Source of the DNA: an uncultured Clostridium sp.
GTDB lineage: Bacteria; Bacillota; Clostridia; Clostridiales; Clostridiaceae
Length of the DNA stretch: 64,000 nucleotides
Reading direction: 5' to 3'
Assembly (NCBI GenBank): GCA_934746015.1
Contig: CAKVEW010000009.1
Coordinates: 1-64,000, forward strand
Each line of letters opens with the position of its first letter. The first letter of the stretch is position 1. The translations under genes and the position numbers were made by a program. Below the pieces are notes generated by a model that searched no databases, was not told the DNA's origin, and worked only from the letters and a program-made list of their open reading frames with translations. This document shows positions 8,615-17,230 of this stretch, piece after piece.

Positions 8615-8670
8615 AAAAAAGGAACTTGCCACTAGCTAATTATTTATCAACTAGTTATAGTTCCTTATTT
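8615..8670 (-). terminator. Terminator of the GH1-ROK operon
   Basis: GGAACT (8621-8626) pairs with AGTTCC (8659-8664), with extra ACTAG/CTAGT pairing inside. On the minus strand the stem is followed by a T run (complement of 8615-8620). It lies 60 bp past the stop of the second ROK gene. Confidence 0.55.
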
Positions 8671-8729
8671 CTCTAAAATATTCCCATATTATTGAATATA
8701 TCCCATTAATTAATCCCCAGGGGATTTAA

Positions 8730-9641
8730 TTAATTATTTCTTTGTAGATAATTAAATAATGCACCTAAAAGATTTGAATCATTTTCAAATTTGCATTTTT
8801 CTATTATAGGTCTTATCTTAGCATCTTTAATTTTATTCATTATTATATCTAACTTTTCATTTATTTTATCTATAAAGTCTTCTCTGCCACTTATTGCTCC
8901 ACCTATTACAATTTTTTCTGGATCATAAGTATATTGTATATTAAATATTCCTAATGCATTATAAAAATAGAAATCATCTATTGCTTTAATGCAAATTTCA
9001 TCTCCACTTTCAGCTAATTCAAATATTTTTCTTCCATCAATCTCATTCTCTGATATTCCTTTAGCCTTAGCAACTCTTCTTAATAATGCACCAGTTGCTC
9101 CTACTTCACTCCAAGTTCTAAAGATTGAATCTTGTCCATTTATTTCACTATCTAAAATAAAATATCCAAATTCTCCACCATGAAGATTATTTCCCTTATG
9201 AATTTTCTTATCTTTAATTACAGCTCCACCAATTCCAGTTCCGCAAACTACAAAAAGTACATCATTATTATCCTTTGCACTTCCTAACCATACTTCACCT
9301 AAAGCTGCACAGTTAGCATCATTTTCCATTTCTAAAGTAATTCCTAAATCTTCTCCAAATATTTTTTTAAAATTAGGACCATGAATACAAGGCAAAGCAC
9401 TTGCTCCACCAATTAATCCTGTGTCGCTATCCACTCCGCCTGGGGCACTAACAGCTACCCCTGCTATATTATACTCTTCCTTAGCCTTTTCTATTTCTGA
9501 AATCATAGAAGCCTTAAAGGAATCAAAATTATCTCTTTCTGATTTGTAACTTCCTTTTTTTATGAATTCTCCTTCTTCTGTCATAATAGCATGTTTTACA
9601 CTACTTCCACCAATATCAAATACAATATAGCTCTTCATCAT
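8730..9641 (-). CDS. ROK-family kinase, candidate beta-glucoside kinase
   Basis: A 303-residue ROK kinase-like protein. Motifs are DIGGSS (9-14), SAPGGVD (65-71), NDAN (107-110) and CGTGIGG (133-139); the usual Cys-rich zinc site after GGEFGY (155-160) is missing. The start has AAGGGAG just upstream of two adjacent ATG codons, either of which could be used. It is 42 bp downstream of a GH1 glycosidase in a two-gene operon. Known ROK members in this kind of pairing include BglK, which phosphorylates cellobiose and other beta-glucosides at O6 so that a 6-phospho-beta-glucosidase can split them. That role fits the phospho-binding residues seen in the GH1 partner. An N-acetylmannosamine or glucose kinase remains possible. 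Confidence 0.75.
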   Translation of the reverse strand: MMKSYIVFDIGGSSVKHAIMTEEGEFIKKGSYKSERDNFDSFKASMISEIEKAKEEYNIAGVAVSAPGGVDSDTGLIGGASALPCIHGPNFKKIFGEDLGITLEMENDANCAALGEVWLGSAKDNNDVLFVVCGTGIGGAVIKDKKIHKGNNLHGGEFGYFILDSEINGQDSIFRTWSEVGATGALLRRVAKAKGISENEIDGRKIFELAESGDEICIKAIDDFYFYNALGIFNIQYTYDPEKIVIGGAISGREDFIDKINEKLDIIMNKIKDAKIRPIIEKCKFENDSNLLGALFNYLQRNN

Positions 9642-9683
9642 TCTCTCCCTTAATATAAAATATTTAGACCTATTATAGTCTAT

Positions 9684-11084
9684 TTAAAATCCATTATTTT
9701 TAGAAACTTCTTTTATCCATTTTCCTGATTTCTTTATAGTTTTCTTTTGTGTTTTTAAATCTACAGCTATATATCCATATCTATTTTTATAAGCATTAGT
9801 CCATGACCAACAATCTATAGGAGTCCATGAATGATATCCAAAGCAATTAGAACCTTCTTCAATAGCTTTATGAAGATAACTTAAATGTTCTTCTAAAAAC
9901 TCTATTCTATAATCATCTTCTATATATCCTTCAGAATTTATAAATTTCTCTTCTCCTTCAACTCCCATACCATTTTCAGAAATATACCATGGTATATTGT
10001 TATAATTGTCTTTTATGTTAATTGCTATATCATAAATAGCTTCAGGATATATCTCCCAACCTCTATATATGTTCATTCTTCTTCCTGGCATCTCATAATT
10101 ATCAAAGTATTTATCAGGCATCCATCCATTAGAATTATCAAAGGCAGTTTCCTTTGCCTTTACTCTTCTTGGTTGATAATAATTAACACCTAAAAAGTCT
10201 ACAGTATAGTTTTTAATAATATCTAACTCTTCATTTGTGTATTCCCAAAGCACATTTTCATCTTTTAATAGTTTTACAAGCTCCTTTGGAAACTCTCCTT
10301 TTACAGCTGGATCTAAAAATGAATTATTAAAGAAGTTATCAGCTATTTTTGAAGCTTCTAAATCCTTTTCATTTTTTGCATCCCTTGGATAAGCAGGAGT
10401 TAAGTTTAATATAATTCCAATTTGCCCATTATCTTTTCCATATCCACCATCTCTATATTCTTTTATCACCTTGGCAGAAGCTAAGTTTATGTTATATAAA
10501 ACTTGCATTGCCTTTTTCCCATCTACTAATTTAGGATAATGGAACTTATATAGATATTCTCCTTCAACTATTACTATTGGTTCATTGAAAGTTGTCCAAT
10601 ATTTAACCCTATCTCCAAATAACTCAAAAGCTGCCTTTGCAAATTTAACAAATAAATCAACAACATACTTTGATTCCCATCCACCATATTTTTCATATAA
10701 TTCTATTGGTAAATCAAAATGATGTAAATTCATTACAGGTATCATTCCATTTTTTAGAATTTCATCAATAACATTATTATAGAACTTTACTCCATCTTCA
10801 TCAACTGTTCCACTTTCAAAATCTTTTATAAGCCTAGTCCATTGAATAGAAGTTCTTAAACTATTTAAACCTATTTCCTTAATCATTTCTATATCTTCTT
10901 TATAAGAATTATAAAAATTAGATGTTATATTTGGACCTACTTTATCAAAAAAAGCTTCTGGCTCTATTTCATACCAATAATCAAAAACATTTTTATTCTT
11001 CTTATTAAAGCTACCTTCACTTTGTGGTCCTGAAGTTGCTGATCCCCACCAAAACCCCTCAGGAAAAATATATTTATTTTTCAT
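9684..11084 (-). CDS. Glycoside hydrolase family 1, probably 6-phospho-beta-glycosidase
   Basis: A 466-residue cytoplasmic GH1 enzyme of normal length. The N-terminal FWWGSATSGPQSEG signature, the acid/base Glu168 in TFNEP and the nucleophile Glu370 in ISENG are present, so it should be active. At the subsite that separates plain beta-glucosidases from 6-phospho enzymes, the usual Glu of the NFEW motif is Ser427 (in DCWSW), and Tyr436 is conserved; these are phosphate-contacting positions in LacG/BglA. The Lys normally seven residues after the Ser is Asn, with Lys one position earlier. It is followed by a ROK kinase and lies next to an ABC importer, not a PTS. Phosphorylated beta-gluco- or beta-mannosides are plausible substrates. 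Confidence 0.88.
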   Translation of the reverse strand: MKNKYIFPEGFWWGSATSGPQSEGSFNKKNKNVFDYWYEIEPEAFFDKVGPNITSNFYNSYKEDIEMIKEIGLNSLRTSIQWTRLIKDFESGTVDEDGVKFYNNVIDEILKNGMIPVMNLHHFDLPIELYEKYGGWESKYVVDLFVKFAKAAFELFGDRVKYWTTFNEPIVIVEGEYLYKFHYPKLVDGKKAMQVLYNINLASAKVIKEYRDGGYGKDNGQIGIILNLTPAYPRDAKNEKDLEASKIADNFFNNSFLDPAVKGEFPKELVKLLKDENVLWEYTNEELDIIKNYTVDFLGVNYYQPRRVKAKETAFDNSNGWMPDKYFDNYEMPGRRMNIYRGWEIYPEAIYDIAINIKDNYNNIPWYISENGMGVEGEEKFINSEGYIEDDYRIEFLEEHLSYLHKAIEEGSNCFGYHSWTPIDCWSWTNAYKNRYGYIAVDLKTQKKTIKKSGKWIKEVSKNNGF

Positions 11085-11116
11085 ATTTCTTCTCCTCCTC
11101 TGACTATTATAAATAA

Positions 11117-11145
11117 ATTATATCTATATATTTAAAATATGTCTA
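11117..11145 (-). promoter_or_regulatory. Promoter of the GH1-ROK operon
   Basis: On the minus strand the -35 box TAGACA (11140-11145) and the -10 box TATAAT (11117-11122) are 17 bp apart, the same arrangement as in the transporter promoter. Confidence 0.7.
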
Positions 11146-11153
11146 TACTTTTA
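11139..11153. promoter_or_regulatory. 15-nt element shared with the transporter promoter
   Basis: ATGTCTATACTTTTA is identical to 8499-8513 and again covers the -35 box. A candidate operator for one of the two GntR/UTRA regulators. Confidence 0.5.
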
Positions 11154-11199
11154 CTTAGTATATATATATTTCTCTGCTTAAGTGTAAAAAAAGCTATAA

Positions 11200-11910
11200 T
11201 TATTTGATAATTATAGCTTTAAATTCATGAGTATCATACCTATGTCTTGAAAATGAATACTCAAATACTTTTCCGTTATCTAAGTATCCAATCCTCTCTA
11301 TTTCTAACACAGGCTCATCACTTTTTAATTTTAAATATTTTATATCTAAATCATCCGACTTTCTAGCTCTTGCTGTAGAATGACAACTCTGTATCTTGTA
11401 TTTTAATTTATCTTCTATATAACTATAAATTGAGCTTTCAACATCTGATTTCTTTATTGAAGGGAAGAGATATAATGGCATATATGTTTTTTCTATTACA
11501 GTTGCTTTTCCATCTACATATCTAACTCTATGTATAAAAAAAACAAAGTCATCCTTTTCAATCTTTAGGTTTTCTGAAATTATATCATCTGCATTTATAA
11601 TTTTAAAATCTAATATTTTAGTTTCCACATTATGACCTACCATGGTTGCAGTTAATCCAGCAAATTGATTTTGAATGGATAAGTCTTCTATTTCATCCTG
11701 TGATATATCCTTTACAAAGGTACCTGATCCTCTTCTTTTTACTATTAATCCTTCCGCAACTAATAAATCTAATGCTTTTTTCACAGTCATCTTACTAGCA
11801 TTAAATTTTTCACACATATCCTTTTCAAAAGGCAATTGATCATTAGCTTTGTATTCACCATTAGCTATTTTATGTTTTATTGAAGCTGCTATTTCCTCAT
11901 ATTTAGTCAT
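11200..11910 (-). CDS. GntR-family (HutC type, UTRA domain) regulator
   Basis: A 236-residue regulator with an N-terminal winged helix (about 1-70, with the ASKMTVKKALDLLVAEGLI helix region and GSGTFV wing) and a UTRA effector domain (about 90-235). It closely resembles the regulator at 3293-4003 and has the same length. AGAGGA precedes the ATG. It has its own promoter (11945-11973) and lies immediately upstream of the GH1-ROK operon, with a 115-bp gap that includes the GH1 promoter, so it probably controls that operon and perhaps the transporter promoter, which shares an operator-like element. Its effector is expected to be a sugar phosphate. Confidence 0.88.
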   Translation of the reverse strand: MTKYEEIAASIKHKIANGEYKANDQLPFEKDMCEKFNASKMTVKKALDLLVAEGLIVKRRGSGTFVKDISQDEIEDLSIQNQFAGLTATMVGHNVETKILDFKIINADDIISENLKIEKDDFVFFIHRVRYVDGKATVIEKTYMPLYLFPSIKKSDVESSIYSYIEDKLKYKIQSCHSTARARKSDDLDIKYLKLKSDEPVLEIERIGYLDNGKVFEYSFSRHRYDTHEFKAIIIK

Positions 11911-11944
11911 TCTTCAATCCTCTTTTCTCTTAATGAATATATTT

Positions 11945-11973
11945 ATTATATAATATAAAGTATATATCTACAA
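11945..11973 (-). promoter_or_regulatory. Promoter of the second GntR gene
   Basis: On the minus strand TTGTAG (11968-11973), a 17-bp spacer and TATAAT (11945-11950). The spacer contains TATATACTTTATA, similar to the TATACTTTTA element seen at the other promoters, which suggests autoregulation. Confidence 0.6.
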
Positions 11974-11974
11974 T

Positions 11975-12021
11975 AATAAAGGTATTGTTTTTTATTGTAA
12001 ATAAAAAACAATACCTTTATT
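11975..12021. terminator. Perfect 20-bp stem terminator after manA
   Basis: Positions 11975-11994 pair perfectly with 12002-12021 around a 7-nt loop. It follows the stop of the isomerase gene by 18 bp on the minus strand and insulates it from the GntR promoter, which starts directly beyond it. Confidence 0.7.
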
Positions 12022-12039
12022 ATATTCTAATTAATAGTT

Positions 12040-12978
12040 TTAAACTACTGGATAACTTTTTAATACTTTAATTTTTCCTTTGATTTTATAATTTCCTAAA
12101 GTTGCTGGAATTAAGAAGCTATCTCCCATTTTTATATTTTCTAAAAAGTCCTTTCCTTCGATGATTCCTTCACCTTCAACGCAAGTGTACATATCAAATT
12201 TATCTTCATCACTCTTATCATTGTATTCACTATCTATTGATATTTTTTCTATTCCAAAGTACTGATTCTTACAAAGAAGGCTTTGTGAATATCCTTCATG
12301 CTGAATTTCTTCCTTCTCACTTAAATTTTCACATTGAAGATCAAAATTAATAACATCTAGTGCTTTATCAACATGTATTTCTCTTGGTCTTCCATAATCA
12401 TAAACTCTGTAGGTTACATCACTATTTTGTTGAATTTCAGCTATAATAACACCTTCACAAATAGCATGTACTAATCCACTATTTATTAAGAAACAATCAC
12501 CCTTTTTAACTTGAATTTTATTTAAGCATTCTTCAACTTTATTATTTTTTATTGCTTCTTCAAATTCTTCCTTAGTGCAATTTTTTGTTCCAACTATTAA
12601 AGAAGCACCTGGTTTTGCATCTATAACATACCACGCTTCAGTCTTACCATAATCTCCTTCATACTTTGCTGCGTATTCATCTCCAGGATGAACTTGTACA
12701 GATAACTTTTCTTTTGAATTTATTAACTTAATAAGTAAAGGGAATTTTTCTAATGTTACTTTATTACCAACTAATGCATGTCCATATTTTTTTATTAAAT
12801 CATCAAATCTAATTCCCTTGAATTCACCATTAGCAACTACTCCTGTTCCATTTGGATGGCAAGCTATATCCCAGCTTTCTCCTATTTCACCCTCTGGAAG
12901 ATTGTCTCTAAAGGTTTCGAAGTCTCTTCCTCCCCAAATTTTTTCATAATATAAATTTTCAAATTTAATTGGATACAT
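12040..12978 (-). CDS. manA: Mannose-6-phosphate isomerase, class I
   Basis: A zinc-dependent isomerase of 312 residues that interconverts mannose 6-phosphate and fructose 6-phosphate, feeding mannose into glycolysis. The cupin metal ligands are visible in SVQVHPGDEYA (Gln and His), in KTEAWYV (Glu) and in the later VHAICEGV (His). The length fits the short Bacillus-type enzymes. GGAGG lies seven bases before the ATG. It stands as a single gene between a terminator and a HAD gene. Its place in the locus suggests that mannose or a mannose phosphate is among the products of the imported sugar. A second, much longer relative is encoded at 22756-24516. Confidence 0.93.
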   Translation of the reverse strand: MYPIKFENLYYEKIWGGRDFETFRDNLPEGEIGESWDIACHPNGTGVVANGEFKGIRFDDLIKKYGHALVGNKVTLEKFPLLIKLINSKEKLSVQVHPGDEYAAKYEGDYGKTEAWYVIDAKPGASLIVGTKNCTKEEFEEAIKNNKVEECLNKIQVKKGDCFLINSGLVHAICEGVIIAEIQQNSDVTYRVYDYGRPREIHVDKALDVINFDLQCENLSEKEEIQHEGYSQSLLCKNQYFGIEKISIDSEYNDKSDEDKFDMYTCVEGEGIIEGKDFLENIKMGDSFLIPATLGNYKIKGKIKVLKSYPVV

Positions 12979-13039
12979 ATTGCTCCTCCTTTATATAAAT
13001 AAATATATACTTTATATTAATAATTATATATCTTTTTAT

Positions 13040-13804
13040 CTAATTACCCAAGATATATTTTTCAATACATTCTGCAACAGATGAAACTATATATGTTGCA
13101 CGTTTTTTTAAATCAACTTCAGCATAATGAAAAGTAAAAGATTTTTTTACATTTTCAAACATACTAACATCATTCCATGAATCACCTATAGCATAAAGAT
13201 TATCTTCAATAATTTGTTCTTTCTCTGCTAAGTCCTTTAAAGCACTTCCTTTAGAGCAACCTGCTGGAACTATATCTATGTATATATCATTTCTATAGGC
13301 TGTAATACTATCTCCATACTTTTTATTTATGTTGTTTTTAATAGATTCAATTTCATTTATTTCCTTCATAGGACTATAAATAGAAATTAAGCTTATGTCA
13401 TCCTTTATTTCTGTAAGAGAATTTACTCTTTTCTTCATAGGATATGGTAAATTATCACCCTCTGTTAAAATATATGTAATATATCCTGACTCTAAAGAAA
13501 TAAATGTATTATCATCAAAGACATCTTCAAGAACATTTTCTATAATATCTTTTTCAATAAATTTTTGTTCAATGATATCCCCTAATGAATCTATAACTAA
13601 TGCTCCATTTAATAATATATAATAATCTGCAATTATATTATTTTCTTCCTTTAACATACCTATTCCATTATAAGGTCTTCCAGTTGAAACCACTAATAAG
13701 TTTTCTTCTCTCTGAAGTTTATGAACATACTTATTATTTTCCTCAGTAACCTTATTATCTTTTAATAAAGTTCCATCTAAATCTGTAGCTAATAATTTTC
13801 TCAT
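13040..13804 (-). CDS. Cof-type HAD-IIB phosphatase
   Basis: A cytoplasmic HAD hydrolase of the Cof/YbjI kind, about 254 residues. Motif I is DLDGTLL with the nucleophile and acid/base Asp, motif II is in VVSTGRPY, and the C-terminal motif IV is IGDSWNDVSMF; the Lys of motif III is in the GCSKGSAL segment. Such enzymes dephosphorylate sugar phosphates, FMN or pyridoxal phosphate with low specificity. Two starts are possible: ATG at 13816 with AAGGAG nine bases away, and ATG at 13804 preceded by GGAGGGG; the second is chosen because HAD proteins normally begin a few residues before the DxD motif. It is the most upstream gene of the minus-strand sugar region. Confidence 0.85.
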   Translation of the reverse strand: MRKLLATDLDGTLLKDNKVTEENNKYVHKLQREENLLVVSTGRPYNGIGMLKEENNIIADYYILLNGALVIDSLGDIIEQKFIEKDIIENVLEDVFDDNTFISLESGYITYILTEGDNLPYPMKKRVNSLTEIKDDISLISIYSPMKEINEIESIKNNINKKYGDSITAYRNDIYIDIVPAGCSKGSALKDLAEKEQIIEDNLYAIGDSWNDVSMFENVKKSFTFHYAEVDLKKRATYIVSSVAECIEKYILGN

Positions 13805-13861
13805 TGTCCCCTCCATAACTCTTTTCTCCTTAAATTATTGTATCATATTTGTAGAAATAAT

Positions 13862-13875
13862 TTAAACTAGTTTAA
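13862..13875. promoter_or_regulatory. 14-bp perfect palindrome between divergent genes
   Basis: TTAAACTAGTTTAA is a perfect palindrome in the 156-bp gap between the HAD gene and the divergent small-protein genes. It is directly followed by TATAAT on the plus strand (near 13881). It could be an operator for one of the divergent units; no regulator is assigned. Confidence 0.35.
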
Positions 13876-13960
13876 TTTTATATAATACATTATTTAGAAG
13901 ATAATACTAGGAATTAAAAATAATTTCCCTCAAATAATACTATTATAAGGAGGGCTTTAT

Positions 13961-14176
13961 ATGAAAAATTTTGAGAACAATAAAAATAGTTATTTACCAA
14001 ACCAGAGAACAGGATATGCTCCAGAACCTCATACTTTAATTAGTCATGGTAAAATAGAAGGTCCATCGTCACCTTTGCCAAGCACTGTTGAAGATCCAAT
14101 AGTGGTAAATAATATTTCCAATGCAGAATTTGATTACACAGAAGAATTAGATTCATATTGGAAGGATGATATTTAA
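13961..14176 (+). CDS. Small protein of unknown function (71 aa)
   Basis: A 71-residue hydrophilic, acidic protein with no hydrophobic segment, no cysteine and a proline-rich middle (around 36-46). The C-terminus is rich in Asp and Glu and aromatic residues. A strong AAGGAGGGCTTTAT site precedes the ATG, so it is very likely translated. It is followed 23 bp later by a second small gene and the pair ends in a terminator. I do not recognise the family. The composition, low complexity and position would fit a small spore-associated or regulatory protein, but there is no direct sign of this. Confidence 0.7.
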   Translation: MKNFENNKNSYLPNQRTGYAPEPHTLISHGKIEGPSSPLPSTVEDPIVVNNISNAEFDYTEELDSYWKDDI

Positions 14177-14199
14177 TAAATTTATAGGAGGAATGTGCT

Positions 14200-14364
14200 A
14201 TGTCTAAATCTAATAACAAAAAGAGTCGAACAGATGGGACAATTCCTATGAAAAATAAAAATGTTGCTACACCAATAAATTCAAATAATATTTCAACTTC
14301 ATTTTATAGTTACCCAAATAAAGAAGAAGTTGCTAGAAAAAGTAAAACCAATCAATTTTATTAA
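14200..14364 (+). CDS. Small basic protein of unknown function (54 aa)
   Basis: A 54-codon gene beginning MSKSNNKKSR and ending with NQFY. It has a good TAGGAGG site eight bases upstream of the ATG and a strong terminator 18 bp after its stop, so the reading frame is bracketed by expression signals. The protein is Asn-, Ser- and Lys-rich, without hydrophobic segments. It is basic whereas its upstream neighbour is acidic; the two are in one short operon and might interact. The family is not recognised. Confidence 0.65.
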   Translation: MSKSNNKKSRTDGTIPMKNKNVATPINSNNISTSFYSYPNKEEVARKSKTNQFY

Positions 14365-14381
14365 TATTAAATAATTATTTT

Positions 14382-14438
14382 AGACAACCACTTAATTATC
14401 TTAACTTTTTATCGATAATTAAACTGGTTGTCTTTTTA
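14382..14438 (+). terminator. Terminator of the two small genes
   Basis: AGACAACCA (14382-14390) and TTAATTATC (14392-14400) pair with GATAATTAA (14414-14422) and TGGTTGTCT (14425-14433), followed by TTTTT. Confidence 0.8.
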
Positions 14439-14548
14439 TATTATTTTAAAATTTATAAAAAGATTTCCCTATGCATAACTTTTCAAAAAACTTTTCTTTC
14501 AGTTTTTTATTTATTAAATTGATTTTTAATGTGTATAAGGAGATTGGT

Positions 14549-16288
14549 ATGAAAAAAAAATTAAAAAACAAGAACACTAAGCTCAAAATATTAAATAGGA
14601 TTTCATCTAAACTTATAATTACCTTTACTTTAATAATTATTTTATTACTATTTATTTGGGGATTAGGGATTTCCAGTATTAATAAAGTTAATACTGCAAG
14701 TGAAAATCTTTATCTAAATAATACTCTTGGAATTTCTTACATAAATGAATTAAGCCAAAATTCTACATATAACTATCTTAGTAGCAAACTCTTAATTACC
14801 AGCCAAAGTAATATTGATAAAAAAACAATAATTCAAAATATTACATATAATAATACTCGTAATGAACAACTAATTGAATTATATAATAAAACTATTAATT
14901 CTGATGAAAATAGACAAAGGTTTGACGGAATAATTAAAAGTATAAAAGAGAATGTTGAAACATCAGATAAAATTATAGATTTAGTTGAAGCTGATAAAAT
15001 TGATGAAGCCTCATCACATATTCAAGAACTTGATAATTTAAGAAATGACCTTACACTTAAATTAACTCGATTAGTTGAATTAAATAATACTTGGGCTGAA
15101 GATTCTCTTAAGGAAAATAAAGCTACTTATGATAAATCAATTATATTATCTTCTATAGTATTAGTACTTTCATTAATAGCAGCTCTAGTGTCTGCAGCAG
15201 TAATAACTTCTAGAATATCAAAGTCACTGAAGAAAGTATTAAATTTATCATATAGATTATCTAAATATGATTTATCTGAAAATATAGAAATTAAACATAA
15301 GGATGAATTTGGTGAGATTTCAACCTCTTTAAATATAGCACAGGATAATTTAAGAAATATAATAAATTCTGTTATAAATACTACTAAGAATGTAAATTCA
15401 TATAGTGAAGATTTATCTGTTGGAATTGAAGAAATTACTTGCCAATTTGATCAAATCAATGAATCTTCATTGGAAATTAATTCTACTATTCAAGAAACTA
15501 GTGCAATAACAGAAGAATTAGCTGCCTCTATAGTAGAAATTAGCTCTAGTATAGAAGTTCTTTCTGATAAAGCTAATGATGGTAATATTAATGCTGAAAA
15601 AATTCAAAGAAGATCTACTAAAATTAAAGATAATACCGAATATGTAATTAATAATACAAATAATATTTATAGAAATTTTGAAAATGATATAAAATCTTCT
15701 ATTGAAAAAGGGAAAATAGTTAATGAAATAGTAACCATGGCAAATTCTATTGAAGAAATAGCTGAACAAACAAATCTTCTATCACTAAATGCATCTATTG
15801 AAGCTGCTCGTGCTGGAGAACATGGAAAAGGATTTGCAGTAGTTGCAGAAGAAGTTAGAATTCTTGCTGAGCAATCTAAGGATTCTGTCCAAAATGTTAA
15901 GCATACAATAAATGAGGTAAAAACAGCATTTAATAATATTACTAATAGTAGTAATAATCTTCTTCAATTTATTAATAATGAAATAATGAAAGAATTTAAT
16001 AACTTTATAAATGTAGGGGATAAATATGAAAAAGATGGTCTATTTATTAGAGAAATGAGTGAAAATATGGCATCTATGTCTGAAGAAGTTTCAGCAACTA
16101 TGTCTGAATTAAGTGATGCTGTTCAATCTCTAGCTGGTATGTCACAAAATTCATCTGGTAATGTTGATAATGTAAGAACTAGTATAAATGAGACAACTGC
16201 TGCTATAACAATGATGGCTGACACTGCTCAAACTCAATCTGAATTATCCCAAGAACTTTATAAGCTTATATCTAATTTTAAACTTTAA
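14549..16288 (+). CDS. Methyl-accepting chemotaxis protein
   Basis: A membrane chemoreceptor of 579 residues. A first membrane helix (about 22-42) is followed by a mainly helical extracytoplasmic sensor of the four-helix-bundle kind (about 43-195), a second helix (about 198-220), a HAMP domain and a long coiled-coil signalling domain. The conserved hairpin tip that binds CheA and CheW is visible around residues 400-435 ([20 protein letters not shown] and onward). The start chosen is the ATG preceded by AAGGAGATTGGT; an in-frame ATG 78 bp upstream has no ribosome binding site. The ligand is unknown. It is transcribed alone, with a terminator at 16382. Confidence 0.93.
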   Translation: MKKKLKNKNTKLKILNRISSKLIITFTLIIILLLFIWGLGISSINKVNTASENLYLNNTLGISYINELSQNSTYNYLSSKLLITSQSNIDKKTIIQNITYNNTRNEQLIELYNKTINSDENRQRFDGIIKSIKENVETSDKIIDLVEADKIDEASSHIQELDNLRNDLTLKLTRLVELNNTWAEDSLKENKATYDKSIILSSIVLVLSLIAALVSAAVITSRISKSLKKVLNLSYRLSKYDLSENIEIKHKDEFGEISTSLNIAQDNLRNIINSVINTTKNVNSYSEDLSVGIEEITCQFDQINESSLEINSTIQETSAITEELAASIVEISSSIEVLSDKANDGNINAEKIQRRSTKIKDNTEYVINNTNNIYRNFENDIKSSIEKGKIVNEIVTMANSIEEIAEQTNLLSLNASIEAARAGEHGKGFAVVAEEVRILAEQSKDSVQNVKHTINEVKTAFNNITNSSNNLLQFINNEIMKEFNNFINVGDKYEKDGLFIREMSENMASMSEEVSATMSELSDAVQSLAGMSQNSSGNVDNVRTSINETTAAITMMADTAQTQSELSQELYKLISNFKL

Positions 16289-16381
16289 ACTTAAAAGGAG
16301 CTCTTTGTCATAATAGCCCATTTTAATAGTATAGAATTATTGATATAGTCTGTTATAAATTACTACAAATATATTTATTTG

Positions 16382-16408
16382 AGAAACTTCGAAAGGAGTT
16401 TCTTTTTT
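16382..16408 (+). terminator. Terminator of the chemoreceptor gene
   Basis: AGAAACT (16382-16388) pairs with AGTTTCT (16397-16403) and is followed by TTTTTT. Confidence 0.75.
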
Positions 16409-16497
16409 AATTTTACATTCTTTTATTTTCTTCATCATAGTACTTACAATTAGTATTTCTTAATTCCTTCTAATAAATATTATCTACTACTATTATT

Positions 16498-17082
16498 CTA
16501 CTCAAGGGGAAATCTTATAGCTAAGGATGCTAAGCTAAAATTAATAGGTTCTTCAGTTGCATAAGAGTTGTTACCAAAAAACAATCCAGGATTATTTTCT
16601 AATCTATTTAGTATAAATAAAATATAATAATTTAGAGGAGATATATTTATTATATTTGTATATAGAGAAAGAATAGCATTACTGTTAGATATAACTATTA
16701 TTAATTGTGGTGTATAGTCAACTGTTATCTCTGGCTTATTCTCAAGGGTTGTATTAATAAAATCATTAGCTGTTTTATCATTATGAATTGTTTTTTCTTT
16801 ACTATGCTTAATATTACCAATTTCCACTTCATTTATATATACCCCTACTAGAAAAGTTGCTAAACTAATTTGCAAATTAGTTTGGATATTTGAACTACCA
16901 AGTGAAAAGCATCCTGTTGTGGAGTTATTAACTTGGGAAGTTGTACTTATAAAATAAAACACTCTATTATTATTTCTAAAAATTAATTCCCCATCTTTAA
17001 TTATTGGATTAGCATTACCTAAAAACTCACTACATGGTGGAACTTCTCCGCCAGCAAAGGGATTACAATTATCATTATTCAC
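16498..17082 (-). CDS. Protein of unknown function (194 aa)
   Basis: A 194-residue protein with no signal peptide and no clear membrane helix. It begins with a Cys- and Pro-containing segment (NCNPFAGGEVPPCSEF) and is otherwise rich in Asn, Ile and Ser with alternating hydrophobic residues, suggesting a beta-rich fold. The start is GTG, supported by GGGGTGAT six bases upstream. It is a single gene between a chemoreceptor and a phosphodiesterase. I do not recognise a family. A spore surface protein is one possibility because such clostridial proteins are often beta-rich and lack signal peptides, but nothing in the sequence proves it. Confidence 0.6.
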   Translation of the reverse strand: MNNDNCNPFAGGEVPPCSEFLGNANPIIKDGELIFRNNNRVFYFISTTSQVNNSTTGCFSLGSSNIQTNLQISLATFLVGVYINEVEIGNIKHSKEKTIHNDKTANDFINTTLENKPEITVDYTPQLIIVISNSNAILSLYTNIINISPLNYYILFILNRLENNPGLFFGNNSYATEEPINFSLASLAIRFPLE

Positions 17083-17230
17083 TTACATCACCCCAATCTT
17101 TAGGATTGATCTATCTAAAAAATAAATCTTTAATTTAAAATATACGATTAATACCAATATATTCTATTTTAATCAATATTTATGTATAATTAATATATAA
17201 AATATACCATTCAAAAAGATTGGAGGAGAA

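Larger units (their letters stand above)
8420..8729. other. Gene-free stretch between ROK gene and binding protein gene
   Basis: This 310-bp gap contains the minus-strand promoter of the transporter operon, a cre-like site, a shared 15-nt element, a second similar TATACTTTTT element at 8525-8534, and the terminator of the upstream GH1-ROK operon (8615-8670). No small gene with a ribosome binding site is seen. Confidence 0.7.

Noticed and set aside
14471..14548. N-terminal extension of the chemoreceptor
   Set aside because: The upstream ATG has no ribosome binding site, while the internal ATG at 14549 is preceded by AAGGAG.
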